64,000 nucleotides of DNA from Chryseobacterium sp. HSC-36S06 (GCF_024171485.1 NZ_JALJZX010000002.1:930001-994000), one strand, 5' to 3'; numbered from the stretch's first letter, positions 17,709-26,520 are shown. Numbers and translations are program-made. The notes: generated by a model from the sequence alone, not told the origin.

Positions 17709-17899
17709 TATATTTTTTTCAATTGCGGAGAAAATTTTCGGTAAAAAAAAGAATCACCGTATTAATCAGGAATTGATCACGTTAATTGACGGCCTTACGG
17801 CGCTATATTTAACCTCTCCGTCTCATTACGAAAGTGTTGCAAATATTTTGATTTGGAAACGAATCTGATTTTGTTTCATTTAATTTAAAAATTAAAATG

Positions 17900-17907
17900 T
17901 ATTTTTG
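17900..17907 (+). promoter_or_regulatory. -7 element of the second GH28 gene
   Basis: TATTTTTG matches TAnnTTTG about 50 nt before the chosen start at 17959. A TTG at 17871-17873 is 26 nt upstream, somewhat far for a -33 element. The position argues against starting the protein at 17905. Confidence 0.5.
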
Positions 17908-17958
17908 TCTGATAAAACACCACTTTTTCATCGTTCCATCAATTTTAGCGTTTACCAT

Positions 17959-19476
17959 ATGTACACCACTCTAAGAAAAAAAGGAGCCGCACTCCTCCTC
18001 GCAATTTTTAGCCTGCAATCGATTAACTCACAAATACCGGAATGGCAGAATTATGTCGATCAGGCGCCATTTAAAGTAAATCTCCCTACAGTACCGAAAA
18101 CCAATGCCCAACATAAAACCATCTGTATTACTGAGTTCGGTGCGGTGGCAGACGGAATAACTTTAAATACAAAGGCTTTCCAAAAAGCAATTGATCAAGC
18201 AAGCAAAGACGGTAATACCACGATCAATGTTCCTGCGGGTACGTGGGTTCTTGGCGCCATCGAGCTGAAAAGTAACATCACCCTAAACTTAAGCAAAGGT
18301 GCGCTGATGCAGTTTAGCCGCGACAGATCGCAATACCCTCTGCTTCCCAAGAACTCTTCGGGCAGAGAGTATTTCGTAATGTCGCCTGTGTATGCGCGTG
18401 ATGTTCAGAATGTCGCTATCACCGGGGAAGGAACCATCGACGGCGGGGGCGACAGTTGGCGGCCCATTAAAAAAGCAAAAGTAACGGCAGAATTCTGGGG
18501 AAACCTTATTAAAACGGGCGTTCTGAGTGCTGACAAAAAAGTATGGTGGCCAACAAACGATGCGATGAACGGCGAGCAGATTCTCGACGATTTAAAGAAA
18601 AAAAGCAATGTGGTTGCCGCTGATTTTTTACCAACGCGCGATTATTTACGTCCGTATTTAATGAACCTCATCAACTGTAAAAATCTCCGAATCCAGGGAA
18701 TTACCATCCAGAACTCGCCGAAACTTACCGTTTATGTTTCGCAATCTGACGGCGTGCTTCTCACCGGCCTGAAAGTACTGAATCCTAAATATGGCCAGAA
18801 TACCGATGGGATCGACATCAGCGCGTCAAAAAACGTATTGGTTTACGATTGCACCATCGATGTTGGTGACGATGGCATCTGCATGAAAAGCAGCAGCAGC
18901 AAAAGCGATGCTTCCCCACGACTCGAAAATATCATCATTGCAAAATCAACGGTTTATCAGGCCCACGGCGGCTTCTCCATCGGGTCGAATACCGACGGTG
19001 GCATGAATAATATTTTTGTGACCGACTGCTATTTCAGCGGAACAGATATCGGCATCCGTGTGAAAAGCAACGAGGGCATCGGCGGTCCGGTGAGCAATAT
19101 CTTCATCCAGAATATCAGAATGGATAAAATCGTTGACGAGGCCATTTATCTCACTTCCTATTACGAAAACCGACAGGTTGGTAAAACCCCGGTTGTGTAC
19201 GCGGCCGGCGAAGGAAAAGTCCCGGAATATTCACACTTCTACTTCAAAAACATCACGGTAGACGGCGCGGAAACTGCAGTAAAACTGGTCGGCGTGGAAA
19301 ACGCACCTGTTCATCACCTTTATTTTGATAACGTAATTATTACGGCAAAAAATGGCTTCATTGCTGAAAATGCTACCGATATTATCATGACGAACACGCA
19401 GTTTAATGTTGCTGGAAATAAATTTAATTTAAAAAACACGGCCAATATTTTAGTGGACGGAAAAGTAGTGAAATAA
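17959..19476 (+). CDS. GH28 polygalacturonase, secreted
   Basis: A second family 28 glycoside hydrolase, expected to hydrolyse polygalacturonan or oligogalacturonides. From the Met at 17959 the protein is 505 aa and begins with a clean signal peptide (KKGAALLLAIFSLQSINSQ), without a lipobox, so it is probably periplasmic or secreted. The active-site motifs are complete: NTDGID at about residue 281, GDDGICMKS near 303, AHGG near 335, and RVKS near 366. An in-frame Met 54 nt earlier would overlap the promoter and spoil the signal peptide. The gene is divergent from kduI. Together with the lipoprotein GH28 it may give one surface and one periplasmic enzyme. Confidence 0.93.
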   Translation: MYTTLRKKGAALLLAIFSLQSINSQIPEWQNYVDQAPFKVNLPTVPKTNAQHKTICITEFGAVADGITLNTKAFQKAIDQASKDGNTTINVPAGTWVLGAIELKSNITLNLSKGALMQFSRDRSQYPLLPKNSSGREYFVMSPVYARDVQNVAITGEGTIDGGGDSWRPIKKAKVTAEFWGNLIKTGVLSADKKVWWPTNDAMNGEQILDDLKKKSNVVAADFLPTRDYLRPYLMNLINCKNLRIQGITIQNSPKLTVYVSQSDGVLLTGLKVLNPKYGQNTDGIDISASKNVLVYDCTIDVGDDGICMKSSSSKSDASPRLENIIIAKSTVYQAHGGFSIGSNTDGGMNNIFVTDCYFSGTDIGIRVKSNEGIGGPVSNIFIQNIRMDKIVDEAIYLTSYYENRQVGKTPVVYAAGEGKVPEYSHFYFKNITVDGAETAVKLVGVENAPVHHLYFDNVIITAKNGFIAENATDIIMTNTQFNVAGNKFNLKNTANILVDGKVVK

Positions 19477-19738
19477 GATTGCTCGAACCAGCATGCTAAT
19501 ATTAAGAGAATGATATTGACGGGACAGATATGCAAAAGTCATTTTACTGATAGGCTACGCGGTTCAGCGGCACTGCGCGGTCTGGAACTGGGAATTACTG
19601 GATAATGAACGCCGCTTTCTGGAATCACCACGGTAATACGGACATTTAAGCAGATTATTTTTTAAATTAATAACAAAAAGAGGCTCACTTTTCTTTTTTG
19701 TAAAAATTTAAAATATTTCACCTATGTTTCAGTAGGAA
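19477..19738. other. Gene-free stretch between the pectin locus and tRNA-Met
   Basis: I see no supportable gene, promoter or strong hairpin here. The first 150 nt are less AT-rich than most other spacers of the window and contain a T-loop-like GCTCGAACC (19485-19493) but no tRNA fold. The rest is AT-rich. Confidence 0.6.
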
Positions 19739-19771
19739 ATAAAAAAAGCACCTACATTGCTGTAAGTGCTT
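19739..19771 (-). terminator. Terminator of tRNA-Met
   Basis: On the minus strand a hairpin with arms AAGCAC and GTGCTT (inner TACA/TGTA pairs) is followed by a run of T. It lies 10 nt downstream of the tRNA 3' end. Confidence 0.82.
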
Positions 19772-19781
19772 CAAAATAAAG

Positions 19782-19855
19782 TGGCCCAGCTTGGGCTCGA
19801 ACCAAGGACTTGCTGATTATGAGTCAGCTACTCTAACCAGCTGAGTTACAAGGCC
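19782..19855 (-). tRNA. tRNA-Met (anticodon CAT)
   Basis: A 74-nt cloverleaf on the minus strand. The acceptor begins GGCCTTG and ends CTGGGCC plus discriminator A, with one T-T mismatch at pair 6-67. The anticodon arm GCTGA-CTCATAA-TCAGC gives CAT (plus-strand positions 19819-19821), and the T-arm is CTTGG-TTCGAGC-CCAAG. No CCA is encoded. CAT could also be an isoleucine tRNA with lysidine; elongator Met is more likely from the acceptor and D-arm, but this is not proved. Confidence 0.9.
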
Positions 19856-19929
19856 AGAAAACATAGGGATAAAAACCCTCTGTTTTGCGAGTTGCAAATG
19901 TAAATATTTTTTTGAAATTTCAAAAGTTT

Positions 19930-20328
19930 TTATCCCTTTTCCTGGCATAATTCTACCAAAACTCCATTTGTGGATTTAGGATGAAGGAAGACCACCAGTT
20001 TATTGTCGGCCCCATCTTTTGGCTCTTCAGAAATAAATATGAAGCCTTCTTTCTTCAGTCTTTCAATTTCTGAATAGATATTTTCAACACCGAAAGCGAT
20101 GTGGTGAACTCCCTCGCCTTTTTTGTCCAGAAACTTTGCAATGGGACTTTCTGGATTGGTAGCCTCCAGAAGTTCGACCTTACAGTCACCAACTTCATAA
20201 AAAGAAGTCGTGACTCCTTCCCTTGCCACAGATTCCTGTTTGTAGTTTTCTTTTCCTAAAAGCCTCGCGAATAAAGTGTCGGATTGATCTAATGATTTCA
20301 CGGCGATCCCAATATGTTCAATTTTCAT
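19930..20328 (-). CDS. mce: Methylmalonyl-CoA epimerase
   Basis: Interconverts (R)- and (S)-methylmalonyl-CoA in propionyl-CoA metabolism. The protein is a small glyoxalase/VOC-fold enzyme with the family's metal ligands: HIGIAVKSL at the start, HHIAFGV in the middle and GVLVELCQ near the end. I start at 20328 because MKIEHIGIAVKSL is the usual N-terminus; the longer frame to 20382 adds 18 residues made of repeat-like sequence. The length is then 132 aa. It stands alone, divergent from rbfA. Confidence 0.93.
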   Translation of the reverse strand: MKIEHIGIAVKSLDQSDTLFARLLGKENYKQESVAREGVTTSFYEVGDCKVELLEATNPESPIAKFLDKKGEGVHHIAFGVENIYSEIERLKKEGFIFISEEPKDGADNKLVVFLHPKSTNGVLVELCQEKG

Positions 20329-20344
20329 AATGATGGTGGTAAGT

Positions 20345-20413
20345 GTTGGGTGAGAATTAATGATTTTTGGAACATCCCGCATCCCTCACCCGGCATTCCT
20401 CAAATCTCAAACA
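20345..20413. repeat. Degenerate short tandem repeat and inverted repeat
   Basis: The spacer between mce and rbfA holds CATCCCGCATCCCTCACCC-type tandem units, an inverted pair GGGTGAG (20348-20354) and CTCACCC (20385-20391), and a CTCAAATCTCAAAC tail. Similar low-complexity spacers occur at 53911-54013 and 63195-63240. Confidence 0.6.
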
Positions 20414-20420
20414 AAAATAG

Positions 20421-20428
20421 TAAATTTG
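20421..20428 (+). promoter_or_regulatory. -7 element of rbfA
   Basis: TAAATTTG matches TAnnTTTG and lies only 4 nt before the start codon, so the transcript would be nearly leaderless if this is the promoter. No clear -33 TTG is seen. Confidence 0.4.
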
Positions 20429-20432
20429 CGCC

Positions 20433-20795
20433 ATGAACGAAAGTAACAGACAAAGAAAAGTAGCCCAGATTATACAGGAAGATTTTGCAGAATACTTCCG
20501 CAAACAGGCCAAGGAAAGTAAACAGACCTTTTTGGTGACTGTTTCTGATGTGAAGGTAACCGCGGATTTAAGCATCGCGAAGATTTACCTGAGTATTTTC
20601 CCTACGGAATTCCGCACACAGATCATGAAGGAAATCAACGAAAATAAGGCACAGTACCGCAATTTCATGGGCCAGAAAATGGGTAAACAGGTAAGAATTA
20701 TCCCGGAAGTCAATTTCTATCTTGATACGACTCTAGATGATGTTGAGAAAATTGAAAAAGAACTGAAAGGCGAAGGCGACAACCCTATCCTTTAA
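20433..20795 (+). CDS. rbfA: Ribosome-binding factor A
   Basis: A 120-aa KH-fold protein that helps mature the 30S subunit and the 5' end of 16S rRNA. The length and the start ESNRQRKVAQIIQEDFAEYF, followed by VSDVKVTADLSIAKIYLSIF and the C-terminal DTTLDDVEKIEKEL, are typical of RbfA. It ends 25 nt before a LolC/E-type permease gene on the same strand, a pairing I associate with Flavobacteriia. Confidence 0.93.
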   Translation: MNESNRQRKVAQIIQEDFAEYFRKQAKESKQTFLVTVSDVKVTADLSIAKIYLSIFPTEFRTQIMKEINENKAQYRNFMGQKMGKQVRIIPEVNFYLDTTLDDVEKIEKELKGEGDNPIL

Positions 20796-20820
20796 GCGAA
20801 ATCCGATAAAATTCTTCTTC

Positions 20821-22032
20821 TTGAGAACCACTCCACTCTACATAGCGACAAGGTATCTGCTGGCTAAAAAAGGCAGCACAGCGGTAACATTTATTACCTG
20901 GCTGGCGGCACTTGCCATGATGGTTGCTGTAACGGCAATGTTCATCATTATTTCCGTATTTTCGGGACTGGAGGATCTTAACCGTGATCTTATCGCGAAT
21001 CTGCATGCCGATATTACCCTGAAAAGCAAAGAAGGAAAAACACTGCCTGCCATTGATAATGCTGCAAAAATCCTTGCATCGAACACCGAAATTGCGCATT
21101 TCTCCAAAGTCATTGAGGAGCGCGTGTACATCAATTTCCGCGAAAACGGGGATATCGCAACTCTGCGTGGTGTGGACTCAGCTTATGTATTCGTAAATCC
21201 GATTGACAAGAATATTTTCTATGGCAGCTACCCGAGTTTTAAATATTCCAATGAAGTTTTAATCGAAAACAAACTCGATAACCGCCTGGCAATTCCTGTG
21301 GGTGAAAGTTCGGAATTCGCAAGTCTGATGATGCCCAAACCCGGCACAGGAATCATCAGCAAAGAAGAAGATATCTTTAATAAAAGGGAGATTTTTGTCT
21401 CCGGAGTTTTTCCGGGTAATGACCAACTCGACAATACGATTATTTCTCCCATTGAGCTTACAAGAGAGCTGCTTGATCTGCCAAAAAAATCTGCCTACCA
21501 AATCGTCATTAAACTGAAAAACCCCGAAAACACCAACGCTGTAAAAGCTGACTTGCAGGAAAAACTGGGCAGTAAGTACGAGGTTAAAACCAAGGCTGAA
21601 GAAAATGCCGCCTTCTGGAAAATGATCAATACAGAGAAACTATTCATTTACCTTATTTTCAGTCTCGTGATTTTCATTACCACGTTTAATCTTGCGGGGG
21701 CAATCATTATTCTGCAGCTCGACAAAAAAGAGCAGGCAAAGTCACTTATTTCCCTGGGCATGAACCTCAATTCACTTAGAAACATTTATTTCTATACGGG
21801 GCTGCTTATTGTAATCTTCGGTATTGTGAGCGGACTGCTTCTGGGAACCGCAATCAGCTATTTCCAGATTTCAACAGGATTTTTCAAGGCCGGTGCGGGT
21901 ACAGAACTGGCTTTTCCGGTGCGAATCCGTGTTGTCAACTATCTTATTGTTGCCACTACCGCCGCGGTTTTCGGTTTCCTGGTTTCGTGGTTTTTCTCAA
22001 AGATCAACAAATCGTATTTTACTGTTAAGTAA
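20821..22032 (+). CDS. LolC/LolE-type ABC transporter permease
   Basis: A 403-aa inner-membrane permease of the lipoprotein-releasing (LolCE/FtsX) type. It has one transmembrane helix near residues 24-48, a MacB-like periplasmic domain, and three C-terminal helices (about 272-298, 325-350, 375-397). It would work with a LolD ATPase, which is not in this window, to move lipoproteins toward the outer membrane. No ATG fits: the likely start is TTG at 20821, giving MRTTPLYIATRYLLAKKG, the common family N-terminus. In-frame codons continue upstream to the rbfA stop, so a slightly earlier non-ATG start cannot be excluded. Confidence 0.85.
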   Translation: MRTTPLYIATRYLLAKKGSTAVTFITWLAALAMMVAVTAMFIIISVFSGLEDLNRDLIANLHADITLKSKEGKTLPAIDNAAKILASNTEIAHFSKVIEERVYINFRENGDIATLRGVDSAYVFVNPIDKNIFYGSYPSFKYSNEVLIENKLDNRLAIPVGESSEFASLMMPKPGTGIISKEEDIFNKREIFVSGVFPGNDQLDNTIISPIELTRELLDLPKKSAYQIVIKLKNPENTNAVKADLQEKLGSKYEVKTKAEENAAFWKMINTEKLFIYLIFSLVIFITTFNLAGAIIILQLDKKEQAKSLISLGMNLNSLRNIYFYTGLLIVIFGIVSGLLLGTAISYFQISTGFFKAGAGTELAFPVRIRVVNYLIVATTAAVFGFLVSWFFSKINKSYFTVK

Positions 22033-22055
22033 GATTTTACAGTAAGAATTTTATC

Positions 22056-22063
22056 TATCTTTG
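22056..22063 (+). promoter_or_regulatory. -7 element of the first endonuclease I gene
   Basis: TATCTTTG matches TAnnTTTG, 25 nt before the start codon. A -33 TTG is not evident. Confidence 0.5.
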
Positions 22064-22087
22064 CTGCCTTAATTTTTAAATCAATTC

Positions 22088-23185
22088 ATGAAAAACTCGA
22101 TCACTTTATTCATTACGCTGCTAATGTTTAGTTTCGGCAATGCGCAGATTCCTTCCGGATATTACAATGCAGCCGCAGGCTTAACCGGATATTCACTTAA
22201 AACCAAACTTAAGGAAATTGTAAGCAACGGGCATCAGGATAAGGGATACGCAGGACTTTGGGATGCATACAAAATTGGTGATTTAGACAAATTCTACGAA
22301 AACGATAACACCATTCTCGATATTTATTCAGAAAAACCAGCAGGTCCCGATGCGTACAACTACACCCCGGCAGTTAACCAATGCGGAGGCACTACTCCTG
22401 CATCAGAAGGAGGTTGTTATAACAGAGAACATTTATTCCCGCAGGGTTTTTTTGACGAGGTTAACCAAGGATTTCCGATGAAAAACGATTATCTCCACGT
22501 GATGCCGACTGATAATGTAGTGAACGGCAAGCGGAATAATTATCCTTTCGGTACAGTAGGTAGCGCTACCTGGACTTCAACCAACGGTTCTAAGCTTGGG
22601 GTAAGTAATTTTCCCGGATTTCTTGGAATTGTTTTTGAGCCGATTGATGAGTTTAAAGGTGATGTAGCCAGAAGTTTGCTCTATTTTATCACAAGATATG
22701 AAGACCAACTGCAAAATTTTGATTATAATGATGTAAACAATCCCCAGGACGGCAGCAAAAACCGAGGTTTCGACCAGTGGTATATCAACTTACTGATGCT
22801 TTGGCACCAGAATGATCCTGTTTCTCCAAAAGAAATTGCAAGAAACAATTACGCGTACGTTTATCAGAAAAACAGAAACCCTTATATTGACCATCCGGAA
22901 TATGTAGCCATGATCTGGACATCAACTTTGGGTACAGATGAAAATACTGCTAGTAAAAATGAGCTAAAAATCTCCCAAAACCCGGTTCGAAACGGTGAAC
23001 TTGTAGTCAGCGGCGAAAACATCGGTAAGATTGGATCTGCGCAAATCATTTCAGTAACCGGACAAGTGGTGCAGACCGTGTCTGAACCTTTTAAAAATTC
23101 GGACAGGATCGTGTTGAAAAATACAGCCAAAGGAGTTTATTATCTCAAAACTACTGAGCAGACTTTAAAGTTTATTTTGGAATAA
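22088..23185 (+). CDS. T9SS-exported endonuclease I family nuclease
   Basis: A 365-aa secreted nuclease of the EndA/NucM (endonuclease I, His-Me finger) family. A signal peptide (ITLFITLLMFSFGNAQ) precedes the catalytic core with GGCYNREHLFPQGFF, whose His-Glu and Asn pattern is the family active site, and NNYPFG. The last 75 residues are a T9SS sorting domain: ISQNPVRNGELVV, then GVYYLKT and a C-terminal KFILE. Extracellular nucleic-acid degradation for nutrients is the likely role. It is followed 180 nt later by a larger paralogue, with a terminator between them, so each probably has its own transcript. Confidence 0.93.
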   Translation: MKNSITLFITLLMFSFGNAQIPSGYYNAAAGLTGYSLKTKLKEIVSNGHQDKGYAGLWDAYKIGDLDKFYENDNTILDIYSEKPAGPDAYNYTPAVNQCGGTTPASEGGCYNREHLFPQGFFDEVNQGFPMKNDYLHVMPTDNVVNGKRNNYPFGTVGSATWTSTNGSKLGVSNFPGFLGIVFEPIDEFKGDVARSLLYFITRYEDQLQNFDYNDVNNPQDGSKNRGFDQWYINLLMLWHQNDPVSPKEIARNNYAYVYQKNRNPYIDHPEYVAMIWTSTLGTDENTASKNELKISQNPVRNGELVVSGENIGKIGSAQIISVTGQVVQTVSEPFKNSDRIVLKNTAKGVYYLKTTEQTLKFILE

Positions 23186-23211
23186 TATAATTCCATAAAA
23201 TCCTATATTTT

Positions 23212-23238
23212 AAAACCGGCAGCTGTTGCCGGTTTTTT
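23212..23238 (+). terminator. Terminator after the first nuclease gene
   Basis: A 10-bp stem, AAAACCGGCA with TGCCGGTTTT around a 5-nt loop, is followed by T-rich sequence. Confidence 0.88.
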
Positions 23239-23368
23239 ATTTTTTAATCCCCTGTATTAAAAATAGAAAGAAAACGTGTATTGACGGGATGAGATAGTGT
23301 GGATAACAATCGTGTCTTGGGAGGTGATTATTTAGTAACTTTACCCTCCAATTTTTATTTTTAATCTC

Positions 23369-25411
23369 ATGAAAAAACTTACCACTCTTTTACTGGGCTT
23401 CATGTTCTCTATAGCATTGGCGCAAGCTCCCGCAAATTATTACAACGGGACCGAAGGGCTAACCGGGGCTGCCCTCAAAACAAAGCTCAGCCAGATTATT
23501 ACTGCAGGGCATAAAGATAACGGCTACGACGGACTTTATAACGGATATCCTACTACAGATTCGGATCACTATTATGAAAACGACGGTACCGTTCTGGATA
23601 TATACTCTGAAAACCCAACCGGAACAGATCCTTATACCTACAGACACGGAATCAAAAAATGCGGCAATTACAGTGTAGAAGGCGACTGCTACAACCGCGA
23701 ACATGTTATTCCGCAAAGTTTCTTCAACGAACAGTCGCCCATGCGCGGCGATATTCATTTCGTAAGACCAACTGACGGAAAGGTGAACGGAATGCGAAGT
23801 AACTACCCTTTCGGGGCGGTCAACAGTCCTTCATTTACGTCAAAAAATGGAACCAAAGTGGGACCGAGCAGTTCACCGGGATATGGCGGAACCGTTGCTG
23901 AACCTATTGATGAATTCAAAGGGGATATCGCACGTATGGTATTTTATTTCGTAACCCGATATGAGAGCAGACTCTCTTCTTTCTCCACCGGAAATATGCT
24001 TGGAGGATCTGCATATCCGGGCTTACAGGCCTGGGAAAGAGATGTACTGCTGGCATGGTCTATTCAGGATCCTGTTTCACCTACAGAAATTGAGCGTAAC
24101 AACGCATCATATGTTTTCCAAAAAAACAGAAACCCGTTTATCGACCGTCCCGATTGGGTTCAGCTGATCTGGGGAACACAAACAGTAGATAACCAGGCAC
24201 CTTCCGCTCCTGCTAATTTAGCGGTAGTTTCTACTACCACAGCGTCTGCCAACCTCAGCTGGACCGCTTCAACCGATAATATTGGTGTTGCTTATTATAA
24301 AATCTTTGTTAACGGTGTTTTCCACAGTAACTCAAATGCCACCACCGCAACCGTTTCCGGACTTGCCCAGGGCACCACGTATGCATTCTATGTAATAGCA
24401 GTGGATGGTGCTAATAATGCATCAGTGCAAAGTAATACTGCCACAGGAACAACACAGATTGACACCCAGGCGCCTACTGCTCCGTTAAATTTGTCGGTAA
24501 CCTCTGTAGGAACCAATAATATTGCCGTACAGTGGACTGCCGCAACTGATAATGTAGGGGTAGCATCTTACGACATTTATGTTAATGGCGAATTACAGGG
24601 TTCCACAAATTCTACTTCAACAAATATTGCCAACCTAAGCCCCGTAACCACGTATTCGATTTATGTTGTGGCAAAAGATGCTGCAGGAAACGTTTCTCCA
24701 CAAAGCAACACGGTAACCGCTACTACTTCTGCAGTTGGTGCTAACTGTGGTAATGAAAACTTCGAAACAATTCCGGCAAGTTCTTCCAACTATTCCACCT
24801 ATAACTGGACAAGCAATGGGATTTCGTGGACGTCTGAAGACTCCAGAACCGACCAGACGATCAACGGAAGAGCGATTACTATTAAAAATGGATTTCTAAC
24901 CGCTTTATCCGTTCCGAACGGAATTGGTGATTTAAAAGTAACTACCCAACTAAAATTTTCTGGCTCAGCCGGAACTTTAAAGATCTTTGTGAACGGTGTA
25001 GATACGGGAAAAACGGTGCCTTACAGTTCTAATGTAACTACTACAACCGTAACCGGAATTAATGTTTCCGATACCGTAGAGATTACCCTTCAAAATTCAA
25101 GCACCACGAACAGAGTGGCAATTGATGATATGAGCTGGACTTGCTACACGCTTGCTGCAGTTAACGAAAGTGCTATAAATAAAAATTCGATCAGCATTTA
25201 TCCAAATCCGGTGAAAAATGGAGAATTAAATGTGAGCGGTAAAAACCTGTCTACTATTAATACCGTGCAGATTTTCGATTTTACAGGCAAACTTGTTCAG
25301 AGTATTGCTCAGCCTTTTAAAAACTCAGGTAAAATCACTTTAAAAAATTTACCGAAAGGCGTTTATATCTTAAAAGCAGACAACAGCACTGCTAAATTTA
25401 TTGTGGAATAA
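23369..25411 (+). CDS. Multidomain T9SS-exported endonuclease I with two FN3 domains
   Basis: A 680-aa paralogue of the preceding nuclease. Order of parts: signal peptide (ends ALAQ), endonuclease I core with GDCYNREHVIPQSFF and NNASYVFQKNRNP, two fibronectin type III domains (about residues 275-367 and 370-457, each with the TDN-x-GVA-x-Y core), a beta-sandwich region with paired Cys around residues 458-605, and a T9SS sorting tail (IYPNPVKNGELNVSG, GVYILKA, KFIVE). The FN3 and beta-sandwich parts may hold the enzyme near the cell surface or bind a substrate. The tail is clearly homologous to that of the neighbour, so the pair arose by duplication plus domain gain. Confidence 0.92.
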   Translation: MKKLTTLLLGFMFSIALAQAPANYYNGTEGLTGAALKTKLSQIITAGHKDNGYDGLYNGYPTTDSDHYYENDGTVLDIYSENPTGTDPYTYRHGIKKCGNYSVEGDCYNREHVIPQSFFNEQSPMRGDIHFVRPTDGKVNGMRSNYPFGAVNSPSFTSKNGTKVGPSSSPGYGGTVAEPIDEFKGDIARMVFYFVTRYESRLSSFSTGNMLGGSAYPGLQAWERDVLLAWSIQDPVSPTEIERNNASYVFQKNRNPFIDRPDWVQLIWGTQTVDNQAPSAPANLAVVSTTTASANLSWTASTDNIGVAYYKIFVNGVFHSNSNATTATVSGLAQGTTYAFYVIAVDGANNASVQSNTATGTTQIDTQAPTAPLNLSVTSVGTNNIAVQWTAATDNVGVASYDIYVNGELQGSTNSTSTNIANLSPVTTYSIYVVAKDAAGNVSPQSNTVTATTSAVGANCGNENFETIPASSSNYSTYNWTSNGISWTSEDSRTDQTINGRAITIKNGFLTALSVPNGIGDLKVTTQLKFSGSAGTLKIFVNGVDTGKTVPYSSNVTTTTVTGINVSDTVEITLQNSSTTNRVAIDDMSWTCYTLAAVNESAINKNSISIYPNPVKNGELNVSGKNLSTINTVQIFDFTGKLVQSIAQPFKNSGKITLKNLPKGVYILKADNSTAKFIVE

Positions 25412-25434
25412 TTTCACACTCCATTATAAAAGAT

Positions 25435-25461
25435 AGCCGGAGGATTTTCTCCGGCTTTTTT
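25435..25461 (+). terminator. Terminator after the second nuclease gene
   Basis: Stem AGCCGGAG with CTCCGGCT, 6-nt loop, then six T. Confidence 0.88.
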
Positions 25462-25524
25462 ATTACCTACCTTCACAGTAACAATTCGGAACAAAAAAAT
25501 ACTAATCCATAAAAATTTAAAAAA

Positions 25525-26307
25525 ATGAACAACCACGAAATCGACTACAAAATTCACGGCGAAGAAATGCAGTGTGTAGAAATAGAACTCGATCCTCAGG
25601 AAAGCGTAATCTCCGAACCGGGAAGCTTCATGATGATGACCGAAGGAATCAATATGGCAACCCTCTTCGGTGACGGAACAGAAAAGGGCTTGATGGGAAA
25701 ATTATTTTCTGCAGGAAAAAGAATGCTCACAGGCGAAAACCTTTTCATGACGGCTTATACCAATGTTTCGAACGAAAAAAAACAGGTGACTTTTGCTGCA
25801 CCTTATTCCGGGAAAATTATCCCCCTCGATCTTTCTGAACTGGGCGGAAAAGTGATCTGCCAGAAAGACAGTTTTCTTTGTGCGGCGAAAGGTGTTGCTG
25901 TAGGGATTGAACTTCAGAAAAAACTGGGAACCGGACTTTTCGGTGGCGAAGGCTTCATTATGCAGAAGCTGGAAGGTGACGGAATGACCTTCGTTCACAG
26001 CGGAGGACACGTGATCGAGAAAGATCTTCAACCGGGCGAAATCTTAAAAATCGATACGGGCTGTATTGTCGCGTTCACCAAAGATGTGCAATATGATATT
26101 CAGTTCGTAGGCGGAATTAAGAATTCCATTTTCGGTGGCGAAGGTCTGTTTTTCGCGCAGCTCCGCGGTCCGGGGAAAGTTTGGATTCAAACCCTGCCGA
26201 TCTCGCGGCTTGCAGGCAGAATTCTTCAGTTCGGCACTACCAAAAACGGAGAACAGGGCGGAGTCCTGGGAGGTTTAGGCAATCTGCTGAACGGAGACGG
26301 TTTATAG
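25525..26307 (+). CDS. AIM24/TIGR00266-family protein
   Basis: A 260-aa protein of the AIM24 (formerly DUF124, TIGR00266) family, a beta-rich fold related to tryptophan-RNA-binding attenuation-like proteins, of unknown biochemical role. Typical stretches are EPGSFMMMTEGI near the start, FAAPYSGKIIPLDL, FGGEGFIMQKLEGDG and VDI-like IQFVGGIKNSIFGGEGLFFAQLRGPG. There is no signal peptide, so it is probably cytosolic. It stands alone between two terminators. Function is not assigned. Confidence 0.88.
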   Translation: MNNHEIDYKIHGEEMQCVEIELDPQESVISEPGSFMMMTEGINMATLFGDGTEKGLMGKLFSAGKRMLTGENLFMTAYTNVSNEKKQVTFAAPYSGKIIPLDLSELGGKVICQKDSFLCAAKGVAVGIELQKKLGTGLFGGEGFIMQKLEGDGMTFVHSGGHVIEKDLQPGEILKIDTGCIVAFTKDVQYDIQFVGGIKNSIFGGEGLFFAQLRGPGKVWIQTLPISRLAGRILQFGTTKNGEQGGVLGGLGNLLNGDGL

Positions 26308-26337
26308 CCGCTGCACCAGATCATATTTTTACTGTTG

Positions 26338-26363
26338 GCCGGAAATTCTTCCGGCTATTTTTT
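26338..26363 (+). terminator. Terminator after the AIM24-family gene
   Basis: Stem GCCGGAA with TTCCGGC around a 4-nt loop, then TATTTTTTT. Confidence 0.85.
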
Positions 26364-26520
26364 TGTCTTCCTCTTCCTGCTCAAAGGAGTGAATATTTTC
26401 GTAAATTAGTAATTCCAAAACATATGGTATTGATAATGAATAATTTCTAAACTGATCCGGCGCTTTTTTTTTAAAAACATGTCCGGGCAATGTTTCTGCT
26501 TTTCACTAAAATGACCAGCC

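Noticed and set aside
17856..17877. GAAAC...GTTTC inverted pair upstream of the second GH28 gene
   Set aside because: Five-base arms with a 12-nt gap in AT-rich DNA are expected by chance; no second copy was noticed.
19485..19493. T-loop-like GCTCGAACC as a possible tRNA remnant or attachment site near tRNA-Met
   Set aside because: Only nine bases match a tRNA T-arm; no acceptor, anticodon arm or second copy is seen, so neither a broken tRNA nor an att site is supported.
1..19855. The pectin locus as a genomic island inserted at tRNA-Met
   Set aside because: There is no integrase, no direct repeat of the tRNA 3' end and no clear change in codon style. Proximity alone is not evidence.
22020..22043. 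TACTGT...ACAGTA hairpin at the end of the LolC/E-type gene
   Set aside because: The stem is only 6 bp, overlaps the stop codon and has no T-run, so it is not called a terminator.
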